64,000 nt of DNA from Chitinophagaceae bacterium (lineage in GTDB: Bacteria > Bacteroidota > Bacteroidia > Chitinophagales > Chitinophagaceae): contig JAGXRG010000063.1 of NCBI GenBank assembly GCA_018335935.1, forward strand, positions 62,001 to 126,000, written 5' to 3'. Below, one piece after another: positions 42,815 through 54,800 of this stretch. The position numbers and the translations under genes were made by a program. Within the stretch, counting starts at the first letter, position 1. Each line of letters starts with the position of its first letter. Below the pieces are notes generated by a model, which was not told the origin of the DNA, did not search any database, and saw only the letters and a list, made by a program, of their open reading frames with translations.

Positions 42815-43711
42815 ATGGAAAGAAAATTTATTTATTTAATTAACCCAAAATCTGGGACCAAGAAGAAAGAACTAATAATAAAGCAAATTGAAAAGCTTAC
42901 ACAAGAAAAAGGTGTTGCTTATGAATTTATACATACTAACTCAGAAGGCAATTATAATTTTATAAAAGAAAAAATTGAAACAGAATCTATTACAGATGTT
43001 GTAATCATAGGTGGAGATGGTACAGCAAATAAAGTGATCAGTGATTTAAGATTTTCGAAAGTAAATTTTGGTATTATTCCTATTGGTTCTGGAAATGGTT
43101 TAGCTAGAGCGGCTAATATCCCCATGAAAATAAAATCTTCATTAGAACTCATTTTTAAAGGCTCTGCTAAACTAGTAGATGGATTTCTGGTTAATGGCCA
43201 ATTTGCTTGTATGCTTAGTGGGGTGGGTTTTGATGCTAAAATAGCACATGATTTTTCAACCAAAGCTTCAAGAGGATTATTTACCTATACCCAACAAAGT
43301 ATTATTAATTTTTTTAAAGCACAACCCTATCAATTTGAAGTAATCATTAATGGATTTAATTTTTTTACTGATGCATTTTTTATCAGTATTGCCAATAGCA
43401 ATCAGTTTGGCAATAATTTTACTATTGCTCCAAAAGCCAGTTTAAATGATGGTTTATTAGATGTAGTAATAGTGCAAAAAATGAATAAAGCTAAACTGCC
43501 TTTTGCTATTTTACAACAACTAAGGGGCAATAATAAATTACAAAATTTGGTAGAAGATATCAGTAAGAAAAATATTCTCTATTATCAAGCACCATCTATT
43601 ACCATTAAAAATTTAAAACATGCACCTTTACATATAGATGGAGAACCTGTTGATACTCAAGAAAACTTGAAATTTGAAATCATCAAAAACTGTTTTAGTT
43701 TAATTTGTTAA
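42815..43711 (+). CDS. diacylglycerol/sphingosine kinase-family lipid kinase
   Basis: A 298-residue soluble lipid kinase with the DAGK catalytic domain (PF00781). The N terminus has IYLINPKSGTKKKELII, the nucleotide loop VVIIGGDGTANKVISDL, and the second motif IIPIGSGNGLARAANIP. The C-terminal beta domain ends with PLHIDGEPVDTQENLKFEI. Members phosphorylate diacylglycerol, undecaprenol or long-chain bases such as sphingosine; Bacteroidota often make sphingolipids, so more than one substrate is possible. It is 33 bases after the FabH-like gene and probably cotranscribed. A hairpin terminator separates it from the convergent ATP synthase genes. Confidence 0.88.
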   Translation: MERKFIYLINPKSGTKKKELIIKQIEKLTQEKGVAYEFIHTNSEGNYNFIKEKIETESITDVVIIGGDGTANKVISDLRFSKVNFGIIPIGSGNGLARAANIPMKIKSSLELIFKGSAKLVDGFLVNGQFACMLSGVGFDAKIAHDFSTKASRGLFTYTQQSIINFFKAQPYQFEVIINGFNFFTDAFFISIANSNQFGNNFTIAPKASLNDGLLDVVIVQKMNKAKLPFAILQQLRGNNKLQNLVEDISKKNILYYQAPSITIKNLKHAPLHIDGEPVDTQENLKFEIIKNCFSLIC

Positions 43712-43740
43712 ATACAACACCCAAATTATTTTGAACATAA

Positions 43741-43769
43741 AAAAACCGCAGAAAAAATCTGCGGTTTTT
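43741..43769. terminator. bidirectional intrinsic terminator between the lipid kinase gene and atpA
   Basis: AAAAACCGCAGA (43741-43752) and TCTGCGGTTTTT (43758-43769) form a 12-bp stem with a five-base loop. A and T tracts on both sides suit termination in either direction. It lies 30 bases after the kinase stop and 18 bases past the atpA stop on the other strand, and marks the true end of the ATP synthase transcript. Confidence 0.9.
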
Positions 43770-43786
43770 TATTACATATTTATGAG

Positions 43787-45364
43787 TTATTTGTATTGAG
43801 GTGTTAAGCTTTTAGCTAAATCAACCATTTTCTTAATACTATCGTCATTTAAAATTCCTTTCTTAAACTCTGCTAATACTTCAGGTAATTTATTGGTCAT
43901 TTCAACTAAGAAATGCTCTTCAAATGCTTTTACATTTTTTACTGCCACTTCTTTTAATAAACCTTGGGTTCCTAAATAAATAATAGCAACTTGCTTTTCT
44001 ACTGTAAAAGGAGTGTATTGAGCTTGCTTTAATATTTCTACGTTACGAGCTCCCTTATCAATTACATTTTTTGTAGCAGCATCTAAATCTCCACCAAATT
44101 TAGAGAAAGCTTCTAACTCTCTAAATAAAGCCTGGTCTAATTTTAATGTACCAGCTACTTTTTTCATAGATTTAATTTGTGCATTACCACCCACACGACT
44201 AACAGAAATACCTACGTTAATTGCAGGACGAATACCAGCATTAAATAAGTTACCTTCTAAGAAAATCTGTCCATCTGTAATTGAAATTACATTGGTAGGA
44301 ATATAAGCAGAAACGTCACCAGCTTGTGTTTCAATAATTGGTAAAGCAGTTAAACTACCACCACCCTTTACTAAATGTTTAATACTTTCTGGTAAATCGT
44401 TCATGTTTTTAGCTACATCATCATTTGCAATAATTTTTGCAGCTCTTTCTAATAAACGACTGTGTAAATAGAATACGTCACCAGGATAAGCTTCACGACC
44501 TGGAGGACGACGTAATAACAATGAAACCTCACGGTATGCAACAGCTTGTTTACTTAAATCATCAAAAATAATTAAAGCCGGTCTACCTGTATCTCTAAAA
44601 AACTCACCAATAGCAGCACCAGCAAATGGGGCATAGAATTGTTGAGGAGCAGGATCAGAAGCAGAAGCTGCAACTATAGTAGTGTAAGCCATAGCACCAT
44701 TATCTTCTAATGTTTTCATAACACCAGCTATGGTACTAGCTTTTTGTCCAATACCTACATATATACAATACACTGGTTCACCAGCATCATAAAATTCTTT
44801 TTGATTGATAATAGTATCAATACAAATTGCAGTTTTACCTGTTTGTCTATCTCCAATTACCAATTCTCTTTGCCCTCTACCAATAGGAATCATAGCATCA
44901 ATAGCTTTGATACCAGTTTGTAAAGGTTCTTTAACAGGCTCTCTGTAAATTACCCCTGGTGCTTTACGCTCTAAAGGCATTTCATATAATTCACCTTGAA
45001 TTGGTCCTTTACCATCAATAGGTTCTCCTAAAGTGTTAATTACACGACCAGTTAATCCTTCACCAACTTTGATAGAAGCAATTTGACCAGTACGTTTAAC
45101 TTTTGCACCTTCTTTAATTTCGCCACTTTCACCTAATAATACTACACCTACATTATCTTCTTCAAGGTTTAATGCAATAGCTCTAACACCATTTTCAAAC
45201 TCTACAAGTTCACCACTACCTACATTATTTAAACCATAAACACGTGCAATACCATCACCTACTTGCAAAACTGTACCTATTTCTTCAAGGTCGGCACTTG
45301 CATTAAAATTGCTTAATTGCTGTTTTAAAATTGCTGATATTTCATCAGGTTTAATGTCTACCAT
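43787..45364 (-). CDS. atpA: F-type ATP synthase subunit alpha
   Basis: A 525-residue subunit of the F1 head that binds non-catalytic ATP. The N-terminal beta-barrel has [22 protein letters not shown], and the Walker A loop is [18 protein letters not shown] (about residues 170-180). Downstream are [47 protein letters not shown] and [22 protein letters not shown]. Length is slightly above average. It is the last gene of this ATP synthase group: a terminator follows directly, so atpG is not part of the transcript. Confidence 0.98.
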   Translation of the reverse strand: MVDIKPDEISAILKQQLSNFNASADLEEIGTVLQVGDGIARVYGLNNVGSGELVEFENGVRAIALNLEEDNVGVVLLGESGEIKEGAKVKRTGQIASIKVGEGLTGRVINTLGEPIDGKGPIQGELYEMPLERKAPGVIYREPVKEPLQTGIKAIDAMIPIGRGQRELVIGDRQTGKTAICIDTIINQKEFYDAGEPVYCIYVGIGQKASTIAGVMKTLEDNGAMAYTTIVAASASDPAPQQFYAPFAGAAIGEFFRDTGRPALIIFDDLSKQAVAYREVSLLLRRPPGREAYPGDVFYLHSRLLERAAKIIANDDVAKNMNDLPESIKHLVKGGGSLTALPIIETQAGDVSAYIPTNVISITDGQIFLEGNLFNAGIRPAINVGISVSRVGGNAQIKSMKKVAGTLKLDQALFRELEAFSKFGGDLDAATKNVIDKGARNVEILKQAQYTPFTVEKQVAIIYLGTQGLLKEVAVKNVKAFEEHFLVEMTNKLPEVLAEFKKGILNDDSIKKMVDLAKSLTPQYK

Positions 45365-45393
45365 ATATCAATTATTAATTATTAAAATTTACT

Positions 45394-45957
45394 TTATCTA
45401 AGAGCTTGTATAAATAAGTTTTTATCAAACTGTTTTTTAATGTCTTTTAAATCTCTTAATACACTTGCATCTACAAGCATATTATTATATTCCATAACAA
45501 AACCACCAATTAATTTATCATCTGTTTTAGTTTCTAATTCAACTTTACTAAAACCGGTTTCTTTGATTACTTTATTTACAATCTCTTGCTTTAAAGTTTC
45601 TGTTATTTCAACCGCAGTAGTAATTTGAACCTTATGTATGTCGTTAATTTGGTTGTATTGATCTATAAAAGCATTTACAATTTCTGGTAATTCAAACTCT
45701 CTACCTTTATTTACTAAAAGTTTGTTGAACAATTGTGTTATTTCACTAACTTTTCCAGTAGTAATGGCTGTTAACACATTATTTTTTTTGTCTGAAGTAA
45801 TGATAGGACTTTTCATTACAGCTACAAATTCTTTACTTGTTTTACAAAGTTTTTGTAAAAACAACATATCTGCATAAACCGTTTCTAGTTGATTTCTTTC
45901 TTGAGCCAAATCAACCAAACTTTTTGCGTATCTATTTGCTAAACGAGGGTTAGGCAT
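45394..45957 (-). CDS. atpH: F-type ATP synthase subunit delta
   Basis: A 187-residue stator subunit (OSCP-like) that connects the F1 head to the b subunits. MPNPRLANRYAKSLVDLAQE is the standard start. An all-helical N domain follows (FLQKLCKTSKEFVAVMKSPIITSDKK), with the C-terminal VELETKTDDKLIGGFVMEYNNMLVDASVLRDLKDIKKQ characteristic of the family. Located 29 bases before atpA and 75 bases after atpF. Confidence 0.95.
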   Translation of the reverse strand: MPNPRLANRYAKSLVDLAQERNQLETVYADMLFLQKLCKTSKEFVAVMKSPIITSDKKNNVLTAITTGKVSEITQLFNKLLVNKGREFELPEIVNAFIDQYNQINDIHKVQITTAVEITETLKQEIVNKVIKETGFSKVELETKTDDKLIGGFVMEYNNMLVDASVLRDLKDIKKQFDKNLFIQALR

Positions 45958-45960
45958 TTT

Positions 45961-46032
45961 TATTTATTATGAATGCTGAATCATGAATGATGAATTAATG
46001 TTTTTCAATTCAAAATTCTTAATTCGTAATTT
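45961..46032. repeat. TGAATGATGAATTA / AATTCTTAATTCGTAATT tandem tract between atpF and atpH
   Basis: Imperfect repeats of TGAATCATGAATGATGAATTAATG and of AATTCAAAATTC/TTAATTCGTAATT types fill almost all of the 75-base gap between two genes of one operon. The tract reaches to the atpF stop codon. Same style as 3419-3452 and 15142-15180. Confidence 0.55.
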
Positions 46033-46527
46033 TTAATTCAGTTTTACAGAAGCAGCTAAATCAGAAATATATTTTTCTTGTTCGCCTTTATTACTTAATT
46101 CTCTTCTGATAATTTTTTCACTCACTTCAATTACTAAAGCACCAACTTGATTTTTAACATCAATCAATGCTGCATTTTTTTGTTGAGTAATAGCAAGCTG
46201 AGCATCAGAAACTATTCTATCATACTCAGATTTAGCTTTATCTTTTGCTTCTGCAACCATTTTATCTGCAGTTGCTTTAGCATCTTTTATCATTGTAGCT
46301 CTTTCTTCACGAGCACTTTGCAATAAAGCTTCATTCTCACTTTTCAACTGAGCCATTTCAGCTTTAACTCTTTCGGCAGTAGCAATTGAATCTGCAATTC
46401 CAGATTCTCTTTCATTTAAACTATTTAAAATAGGTTTCCATGCAAATTTTTTAAGTATTAAGAATACTACTAAAAATGCTACTAAATTCCAAAAAAACAA
46501 TCCAAACTGTGGGGTTATTAAATCCAT
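46033..46527 (-). CDS. atpF: F-type ATP synthase subunit b
   Basis: A 164-residue peripheral-stalk subunit. One membrane helix at the N terminus (about residues 6-24, QFGLFFWNLVAFLVVFLILKK) is followed by a long, highly charged coiled coil (ERESGIADSIATAERVKAEM ... AEAKDKAKSEYDRIVSDAQ) and the delta-binding C terminus. The motif FFWNLVAFLVVFLILKKFAWKPIL is typical. Single b gene, so a homodimer is expected. Between it and atpE lies a 94-base gap with a hairpin. Confidence 0.95.
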   Translation of the reverse strand: MDLITPQFGLFFWNLVAFLVVFLILKKFAWKPILNSLNERESGIADSIATAERVKAEMAQLKSENEALLQSAREERATMIKDAKATADKMVAEAKDKAKSEYDRIVSDAQLAITQQKNAALIDVKNQVGALVIEVSEKIIRRELSNKGEQEKYISDLAASVKLN

Positions 46528-46562
46528 AAAATCAAATATAAAAGGTTGAAAGTTTTAATTAA

Positions 46563-46593
46563 ACTGCACTCTCGGCCCTGTGCGTTGAGTGCA
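46563..46593 (-). other. intercistronic hairpin between atpE and atpF
   Basis: CTGCACTC (46563-46570) and GAGTGCAG (46586-46593) form a perfect 8-bp stem around a 15-base, G/C-rich loop. It has no T tract, so it is not an intrinsic terminator. Placed directly after atpE, it could protect the 3-prime end of a processed atpE transcript, since the c subunit is needed in many more copies than b. Confidence 0.5.
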
Positions 46594-46621
46594 GTAATAA
46601 TTTGATGACGAACTAATCTTA

Positions 46622-48039
<1,418 letters not shown>

Positions 48040-48059
48040 CACTCTGTTCAAATTTTTTG

Positions 48060-48088
48060 CAAATATAGGGGGATGTCAATTAAAACAA
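48060..48088 (-). promoter_or_regulatory. atpB operon promoter (TTG - 18 bp - TATATTTG, minus strand)
   Basis: TATATTTG (48067 to 48060) is an exact TAnnTTTG. A TTG at 48088-48086 sits 18 bases upstream, the best -33/-7 pair seen in this window. The element ends 20 bases before the chosen ATG at 48039. Confidence 0.65.
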
Positions 48089-48166
48089 GTGTTCATTAGT
48101 TTTATTTACCACTAGTTTTTAACAATTCCGTTTAAAATTAATTCTGCAGTTTTAGGTATTCTCTAC

Positions 48167-48174
48167 TATTTTTG
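48167..48174 (+). promoter_or_regulatory. -7 promoter element of ruvA (TATTTTTG)
   Basis: An exact TAnnTTTG ending nine bases before ATG 48184. It overlaps a potential TTG start at 48172 and so supports the ATG. A leader of only a few nucleotides is predicted. Confidence 0.48.
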
Positions 48175-48183
48175 AACTTGTCT

Positions 48184-48765
48184 ATGATTGCTTTTGTAAG
48201 AGGAAATTTTGTGAATAAATCACCAGCTAGGGTTTTTGTTGATGTGAATGGAGTGGGTTACGATGTACAAATTAGTTTACATACCTATGAAGCCATTCAT
48301 GCCAAAGAAAATGGCTTACTGTATACTTATTTACACATAACAGAAAATGCTCAAACACTTTATGGTTTTGCTGAACCAAAAGAAAAAGAGATTTTCATTC
48401 ACCTCATTAGTATTTCAGGGGTTGGTGCTTCTACCGCAAGAATGATGCTTTCTGGTATGAAACCAACTGAATTAGCTAACTGTATTGTTTCAGGCAATGT
48501 GAACGAGTTAGTAAAAATTAAAGGTATTGGCAAAAAAACTGCTGAACTTTTAGTAGTGGGGTTAAGAGATAAACTAACTGGGTTTGTAACTGAATTAAAT
48601 GCAATAACTTACAGCTTAAATCCGTTAGAGTTAGATGCAATCAATGCTTTAATGGCATTAGGTATAGGTAAACCTATTGCAGAAAAGGCAGTAAAAAAAG
48701 TAATTGTATCAAATTCAGATAGTTCTATTCAAGAAATTATTAAACAAGCTTTAAAAAATATATAA
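48184..48765 (+). CDS. ruvA: Holliday junction branch-migration protein RuvA
   Basis: A 193-residue DNA-binding subunit of the RuvAB motor. Start at ATG 48184 (MIAFVRGNFVNKSPARVFVDVNGVGYDVQI), which matches the family and the promoter position. Domain I (OB fold, 1-64), domain II with two helix-hairpin-helix motifs (HLISISGVGASTARMML and LVKIKGIGKKTAELLVVGLRDKL), and the C-terminal domain III that contacts RuvB (LDAINALMALGIGKPIAEKAVKK). RuvB and RuvC are not in the window. sprA follows after 38 bases; the same ruvA-sprA order is, to my recollection, common in Bacteroidota. Confidence 0.95.
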   Translation: MIAFVRGNFVNKSPARVFVDVNGVGYDVQISLHTYEAIHAKENGLLYTYLHITENAQTLYGFAEPKEKEIFIHLISISGVGASTARMMLSGMKPTELANCIVSGNVNELVKIKGIGKKTAELLVVGLRDKLTGFVTELNAITYSLNPLELDAINALMALGIGKPIAEKAVKKVIVSNSDSSIQEIIKQALKNI

Positions 48766-48803
48766 CTATTGGCGTAACTCTACCTAACTAAGTTTCCTTT
48801 TTT

Positions 48804-51800
48804 TTGAAACAGATTATTTTTAAAGCTTTAGGCTGTGCTGTGTTTGGTGCTGTATCTATGTTCCAACAGGGTTTGGTGTTTGCTCAAACCACCAACGATT
48901 CACTGAAATACCCTCTACAAGATAGAAGGGGTGATAAATTTACATGGAGAAATTTGAACTCTTTTAATATTGGTGATACCTCCATATTAAAGCAAGATAT
49001 TGAATACGATTTTAAAACAAAACGATATTACATTACTGAGAAAATTGGTAATAGAACCTACAGAAAACCTACCTACCTCACTTTTCAAGAGTTTTATGCT
49101 ATTAAATCTAAACAACAAGAAGCCATTAATTTTAAATTAAGAACAGACGCTTTATTCAATCTTAATAAAAAAACACAAAGACCCAATCATATCGTTTATC
49201 CTAAGTTTTTCGATAGAACTTTTGGTTTAGGTAATATAGCTCCCAATGCTTCTAGTGCTATTGATAATGCAAAATCTGCAATAGACCAAACAAAAAAATC
49301 TGTAGCCGATGCTACAAAAGCTGCTAAAAACCCTTTGGGTTCTTTAATTGATATAAAACCAACCGGTAATATTGATATTTTAATGGGTTATCAAGGTCAG
49401 TACACCAATAATCCAACCATTCCAGAACGTGCTAGAAGAACTGGTGGTTTTGATTTTGATATGAATGCTAATGTGGGTGTTAATGCTAATATTGGCGATA
49501 AACTTAAACTTCCTATCAACTATAATACACTAGCCAATTTCGATTATCTTAATCAAATAAAATTAGACTATAAAGGCAGCGAAGATGAAATATTAAAAAG
49601 CATTGAAGCCGGAAATATTGGTTTTGAATCTAAAGGAACATTAATACCAAGTGCCACCAACTTATTTGGTATAAAAACACAATTACAATTTGGTAAACTT
49701 TATTTCACAGCTGCATTGGCAAATCAAAGAAATCAACGCCAAAACCAAACTTTACAAGGTGGTGCTGCTGTAACAACTTTTCAGAAAAAACTAAGCGATT
49801 ACGATGAAAATAGACACTTTTTAGTAGCTCAACATTTTCGTAAAAACTTTAATACTGCAATGAGTAAATTACCAATTGTAGTAAGTCAGATTCAAGTTCA
49901 AAGAATTGAAGTGTGGGTTACCAACAGAAATGGTGCTACAACAGATGCAAGAGATGTAATTGGGTTTGCAGATTTGGGCGAAAGTGAAGTTTCGAACACA
50001 AATATTGCTCCAAGAAACAATAACTCACAACCCGATAATGGAAATAATAGTTTATACAATAGTTTAATTGCAAATCCTAATAACAGAGTACCTTCTCAAG
50101 TTAACAGCAATATGTTGGCTTTGGGTTTAAGACCAGTGAATGATTATGAAAAAACTTTTGCTAGAAAGTTAACACCTAACGAGTATATTTTCAACCCACA
50201 ATTAGGAATGCTTTCATTAAACTCGCAATTATTACCCGATGAGGTTTTAGGTGTTGCTTATGAATACTCTTTAAATGGAAGGGTTTATAAAGTAGGAGAA
50301 TTTAGTCAGGAAGTTGCTTTAGACACATCCTCTCAACAAGCTGGTGTTCAAAAAATGTTGTTCTTAAAATTATTGAAAGCCACTTCGGCAAGAGTAAACC
50401 TACCCATTTGGAGATTGATGATGAAAAATGTGTATTCATTAGACATGGTGGGTATTAGTAGAGAAGATTTTAGATTAAATATTTTGTATGAACAACCAAG
50501 TGGTGGCATGAACAGATATTTACCTGAAAGTTCACCTAGTGTTGAAGGAAGGCCATTAATTTCCATCATTGGTTTAGATAATTTAAACAATAGAAACGAT
50601 CCACAACCCGATGGCCAGTTCGACTTTGTAGAAAACTTCACCATCTTACCTCAATATGGAAGAATTATTTTACCAAAACTTGAACCTTTTGGAGCTGATT
50701 TAGATACTTTGGCTTTTGGTGGTATGCCCGATTCTACTAAGGCAAAATATGTATTTAATTTTCTTTACGATACCATCAAAGCTATTGCTCAAACTTATGC
50801 TAATCTTGATAGATTTTATATGCAAGGTCAGGCAAAGGGATCAGGTGGAAGTGAAATTTATTTGGGTGCATTTAATATTCCACAAGGTTCTGTTCGAATT
50901 AACGCAGGTGGTCAGCTTTTAGTTGAAGGTTCAGATTATACTATTGATTATAATTTAGGTTCTGTAAAAATACTCAATCAAGCCATACTAAATTCTGGAG
51001 TTCCAGTAAATGTTTCTTACGAAAACAACGCCAATTTTGGTATTCAACAAAAAGGATTTTTAGGTTTACGCTTAGATTACAAAGCCAATAAAAAACTTTC
51101 TTTTGGTGCAACAATGGAAAGATTAAACGAACGTCCTTTTTTCACTAAAATGAACTTTGGTGACGACCCAGTACGTAACACAATTTATGGTGTAGACTTT
51201 AGCTATAAGTCTAATTGGCCACAACTAACAAAATGGTTAAATAAACTTCCTTTTTATAATAGCAAAACCATGAGTACCATTACAGCTTATGGCGAAGCAG
51301 CTTATTTTAAACCTGGCCATCCTCCGCAAATTGGCTCAGGTGGTAATGGCTTAATTTATATTGACGATTTTGAAGGAACCAGAAGCAGCTTAGATCTTAG
51401 ATTTCCATTAATATCTTGGGCACTTGCATCTACACCTCAAGGTAAAGCTCAATTTCCTGAAGCCGAATTAACAGATAGTATAGATTATAATTTTAATAGA
51501 TCTAGATTAGCTTGGTATAATATTGAACCTAATTTACAAGATAAGAATTCAAATTCAAATCCATTAAAGAGTGATTTAAACGAGTTAAGTAATCCGAGAG
51601 TTCGTCAGGTATTCACCAACGAGTTATTCCCACAACAAACCACAAATATTGTTAATACACAAACTCAAACTTTCGATCTAAGTTATTATCCTCAAGAACC
51701 TGGTCCATATAATTTCATATCAGACCCTTCAAAAATTAATTCATTTGGCAAATTCACTAACCCATCAGAAAAAAGAAAAAAATGGGGTGGAATTATGAGA

Positions 51801-54800
51801 GCTATAGATCAAACAGATTTTGAAACTAACAACTTTGAATTTTTAGAATTTTGGGTACAAAATCCTTTCATCAATGATTCTTTAAGAACAGGTGGAAAGC
51901 TTGTAATTAATCTGGGGAATCTGAGTGAGGACATTTTAAAAGATGGCAAACGATTTTACGAAAATGGAATGAATACCCCAACTTCTCCTGCATTAGTTGA
52001 TAGCTCAAACACCTGGGGCAAAACACCTGTAAACCCTATTCAAATAACCACTGCATTTAGTAATAATCCAGATGACAGACCTTATCAGGATGTTGGTTTT
52101 GATGGATTATCTGATGAAGAAGAAAGAAGAAAAAGATCAGATTATTTAAATAAACTTTTTACACAATTTGGACCAAATTCTATCATTTATCAAAATGCCA
52201 TAAAAGACCCAAGTAATGATAATTATTTATGGTATAGAGATGCAAATTTCAATGCATCTAACACTGGTATTTTACAACGTTATAAAAAGTTTAATAACCC
52301 ACAAGGTAATTCTCCAATTGTAACAGGTGGCAGCGAGTTTTCTCCTGCAACAACTTTGTACCCAGATAATGAAGATTTAAACAGAGACAATACCTTAAAT
52401 GAAACTGAACAATACTACGAATACGAAATAGATATTGCTCCTGGAATGGATGTTGGTAATACAAAATATATTACAGACAAAAGACAAGTTAATGTAAGAT
52501 ATGCCAATGGTCAGCAAGGAAAAGAAAATTGGTATTTATTCAGAATTCCATTGAAAGAAGGTACAAGAATAAATGACATTCCCGATTTTAAATCTATTCG
52601 ATTTATGAGAATGTATATGACGGGTTGGGAAGATTCTATTACCATGCGTTTTGCTCGTTTAGATTTAGTTAGAAATATTTGGCGACAGTTTACTTACGAT
52701 ATTGACACCACTGGTAAATATGCTCCTGTTGCAAGTAATAGTTCATTAAATACACTTGCAGTTAACCTAGAAGAAAATAGTGCACGTTCTCCTGTAAATT
52801 ATGTAATTCCTCCAGGAATTGAAAGGGTTCAACAACTCAGTAATAATGGTGTTAATCTTTTACAAAACGAACAAGCTTTAGCAATACGTGTATCAGGATT
52901 AGAGCCAAACAAATCTCGTGGTGTGTTTAAAACTTTGAACTTAGATATTAGACAATATGGAAAAATTAACATGTTTGCTCACTTAGATTATCCTCCAAAA
53001 GCATTAACTAAAGTAGAAAACGGAGATGTTAATTTAGTAGTTAGAATAGGTCAGGATTTCTTGAATAACTATTACGAAATCAAACTTCCATTAAACATTA
53101 CCCCTGAAGGTCGTTATACACCTGCACAAGCCAATATTGTTTGGCCAGATTCTAACAATTTAGATATTGATTTACAAGAGTTGATTTCAATTAAATTAGA
53201 GCGAAACAATACACCAGGTTTTAATGTTCAAAATATTTATAGAAAAGTTCGTGGTTTAAAAACTATTAGCGTATTTGGTAATCCAAACTTAGGAGAAGTA
53301 AGAGGCATTTTAGTTGCTATGGAACATGCAGGAAAAAAATCTTCTACTATTGATGCAGAACTTTGGGTAAACGAGTTAAGACTTAGCAACATTAATGAAA
53401 CTGGTGCCTATGCTGCATTGGGTAGGGTTGATATTACCTTGGCAGATTTGGGTAAATTAAGTGTTTCGGCAAATATGCATACACAAGGTTTTGGAAGTAT
53501 TGAATCTAAAATTCAAGAACGTTCTCGAGAAAATTTAACTCAATTTGATGCTGCATTAAATATTGACGCTGGCAAACTTCTTCCAAAATCTGCAAAAATA
53601 ACTTTGCCTGTTTTTGCAAGTATTTCAAAAACTATTCGTACCCCACAATTTGATCCTTATGATAAAGATGTGTTGTATAAAGACAAAATAAATGCTGCTG
53701 GAAATAGTAAAACTAGAGACTCTATAAAAAACATGTCTCTAGATCAAACCACCATTAAAACCATTAATGTAACTAATATGAAAGTAGCTCCTGGCTTAAC
53801 TAATAAGCTTTGGAGTTTAAGTAATTTCGATTTAAGTTTTTCATACACTCAAACCATCAACTCTTCTCCTACAGTAGAAGAAAACAAAGTAGACAAATAT
53901 CGTGGGGCTTTAGGCTATAGTTATCAGAAACAAGCCAAGTATATTGAACCATTTAAAAAAATAATCAAATCGAAAAGTAAATGGTTAGGTTTAATTAAAG
54001 ATTTCAACTTTAATCTAATGCCATCAACTATTGGTTTTAGAGCAGATGTGAACCGACAAATGGGTAGATTTATTCCACGTATTGTAAATACAGATTTAAC
54101 CAGTACAAAAATTCAAAGAGTAGATACTACATATGACAAGTATTTTACTTTCGATAGATTTTATAATGTTCGATGGGATATTAGCAAATCACTAAACTTA
54201 GACTTTAATGCCGTTAACAATGCACGTGTAGATGAGCCCTATGGTATATTAGATACAAAAGCAAAAAGAGATAGTGTTAGAGATAACTTTTTTAAAGGAG
54301 GAAGAAATACACTTTATAATCAAAAATCAATTGCTAGTTATACATTACCATTAAGCAAGTTTCCTTTAACAGAATGGATCACTGCTCGTTACGGATATAC
54401 CACAACTTATAATTGGATAGGTGCAAGTAGAGTTGCTGTTGAGCTAGGAAATATTATAGAAAACAGTCAGGATAATACCATGACAGCACAATTTGATTTA
54501 ACTAGACTTTATAGCAAAAGCAGGTTCTTAAGAAACTTAGATAACCCTTTACCTCCAGGAACAGAACCTCCTCCAATTACAGATTTATTAAAAAATCTTC
54601 CAACCAAAGAAGATGCTTTAAAAGGTTTAGAAGGAAAGAAGAAAGATGAGGCTTTAGCAAAATGGAAAAAGCAAAGAAGAGATGCTAGAAATGGCAATAG
54701 AATTCAACGCCAAAATCAACAAATGGCAATGAGCCCTATTGTAAGAGCAGCAGGTAAAATTTTAACCATGCTTAAAACCATTCAACTCAATTATACTGAA

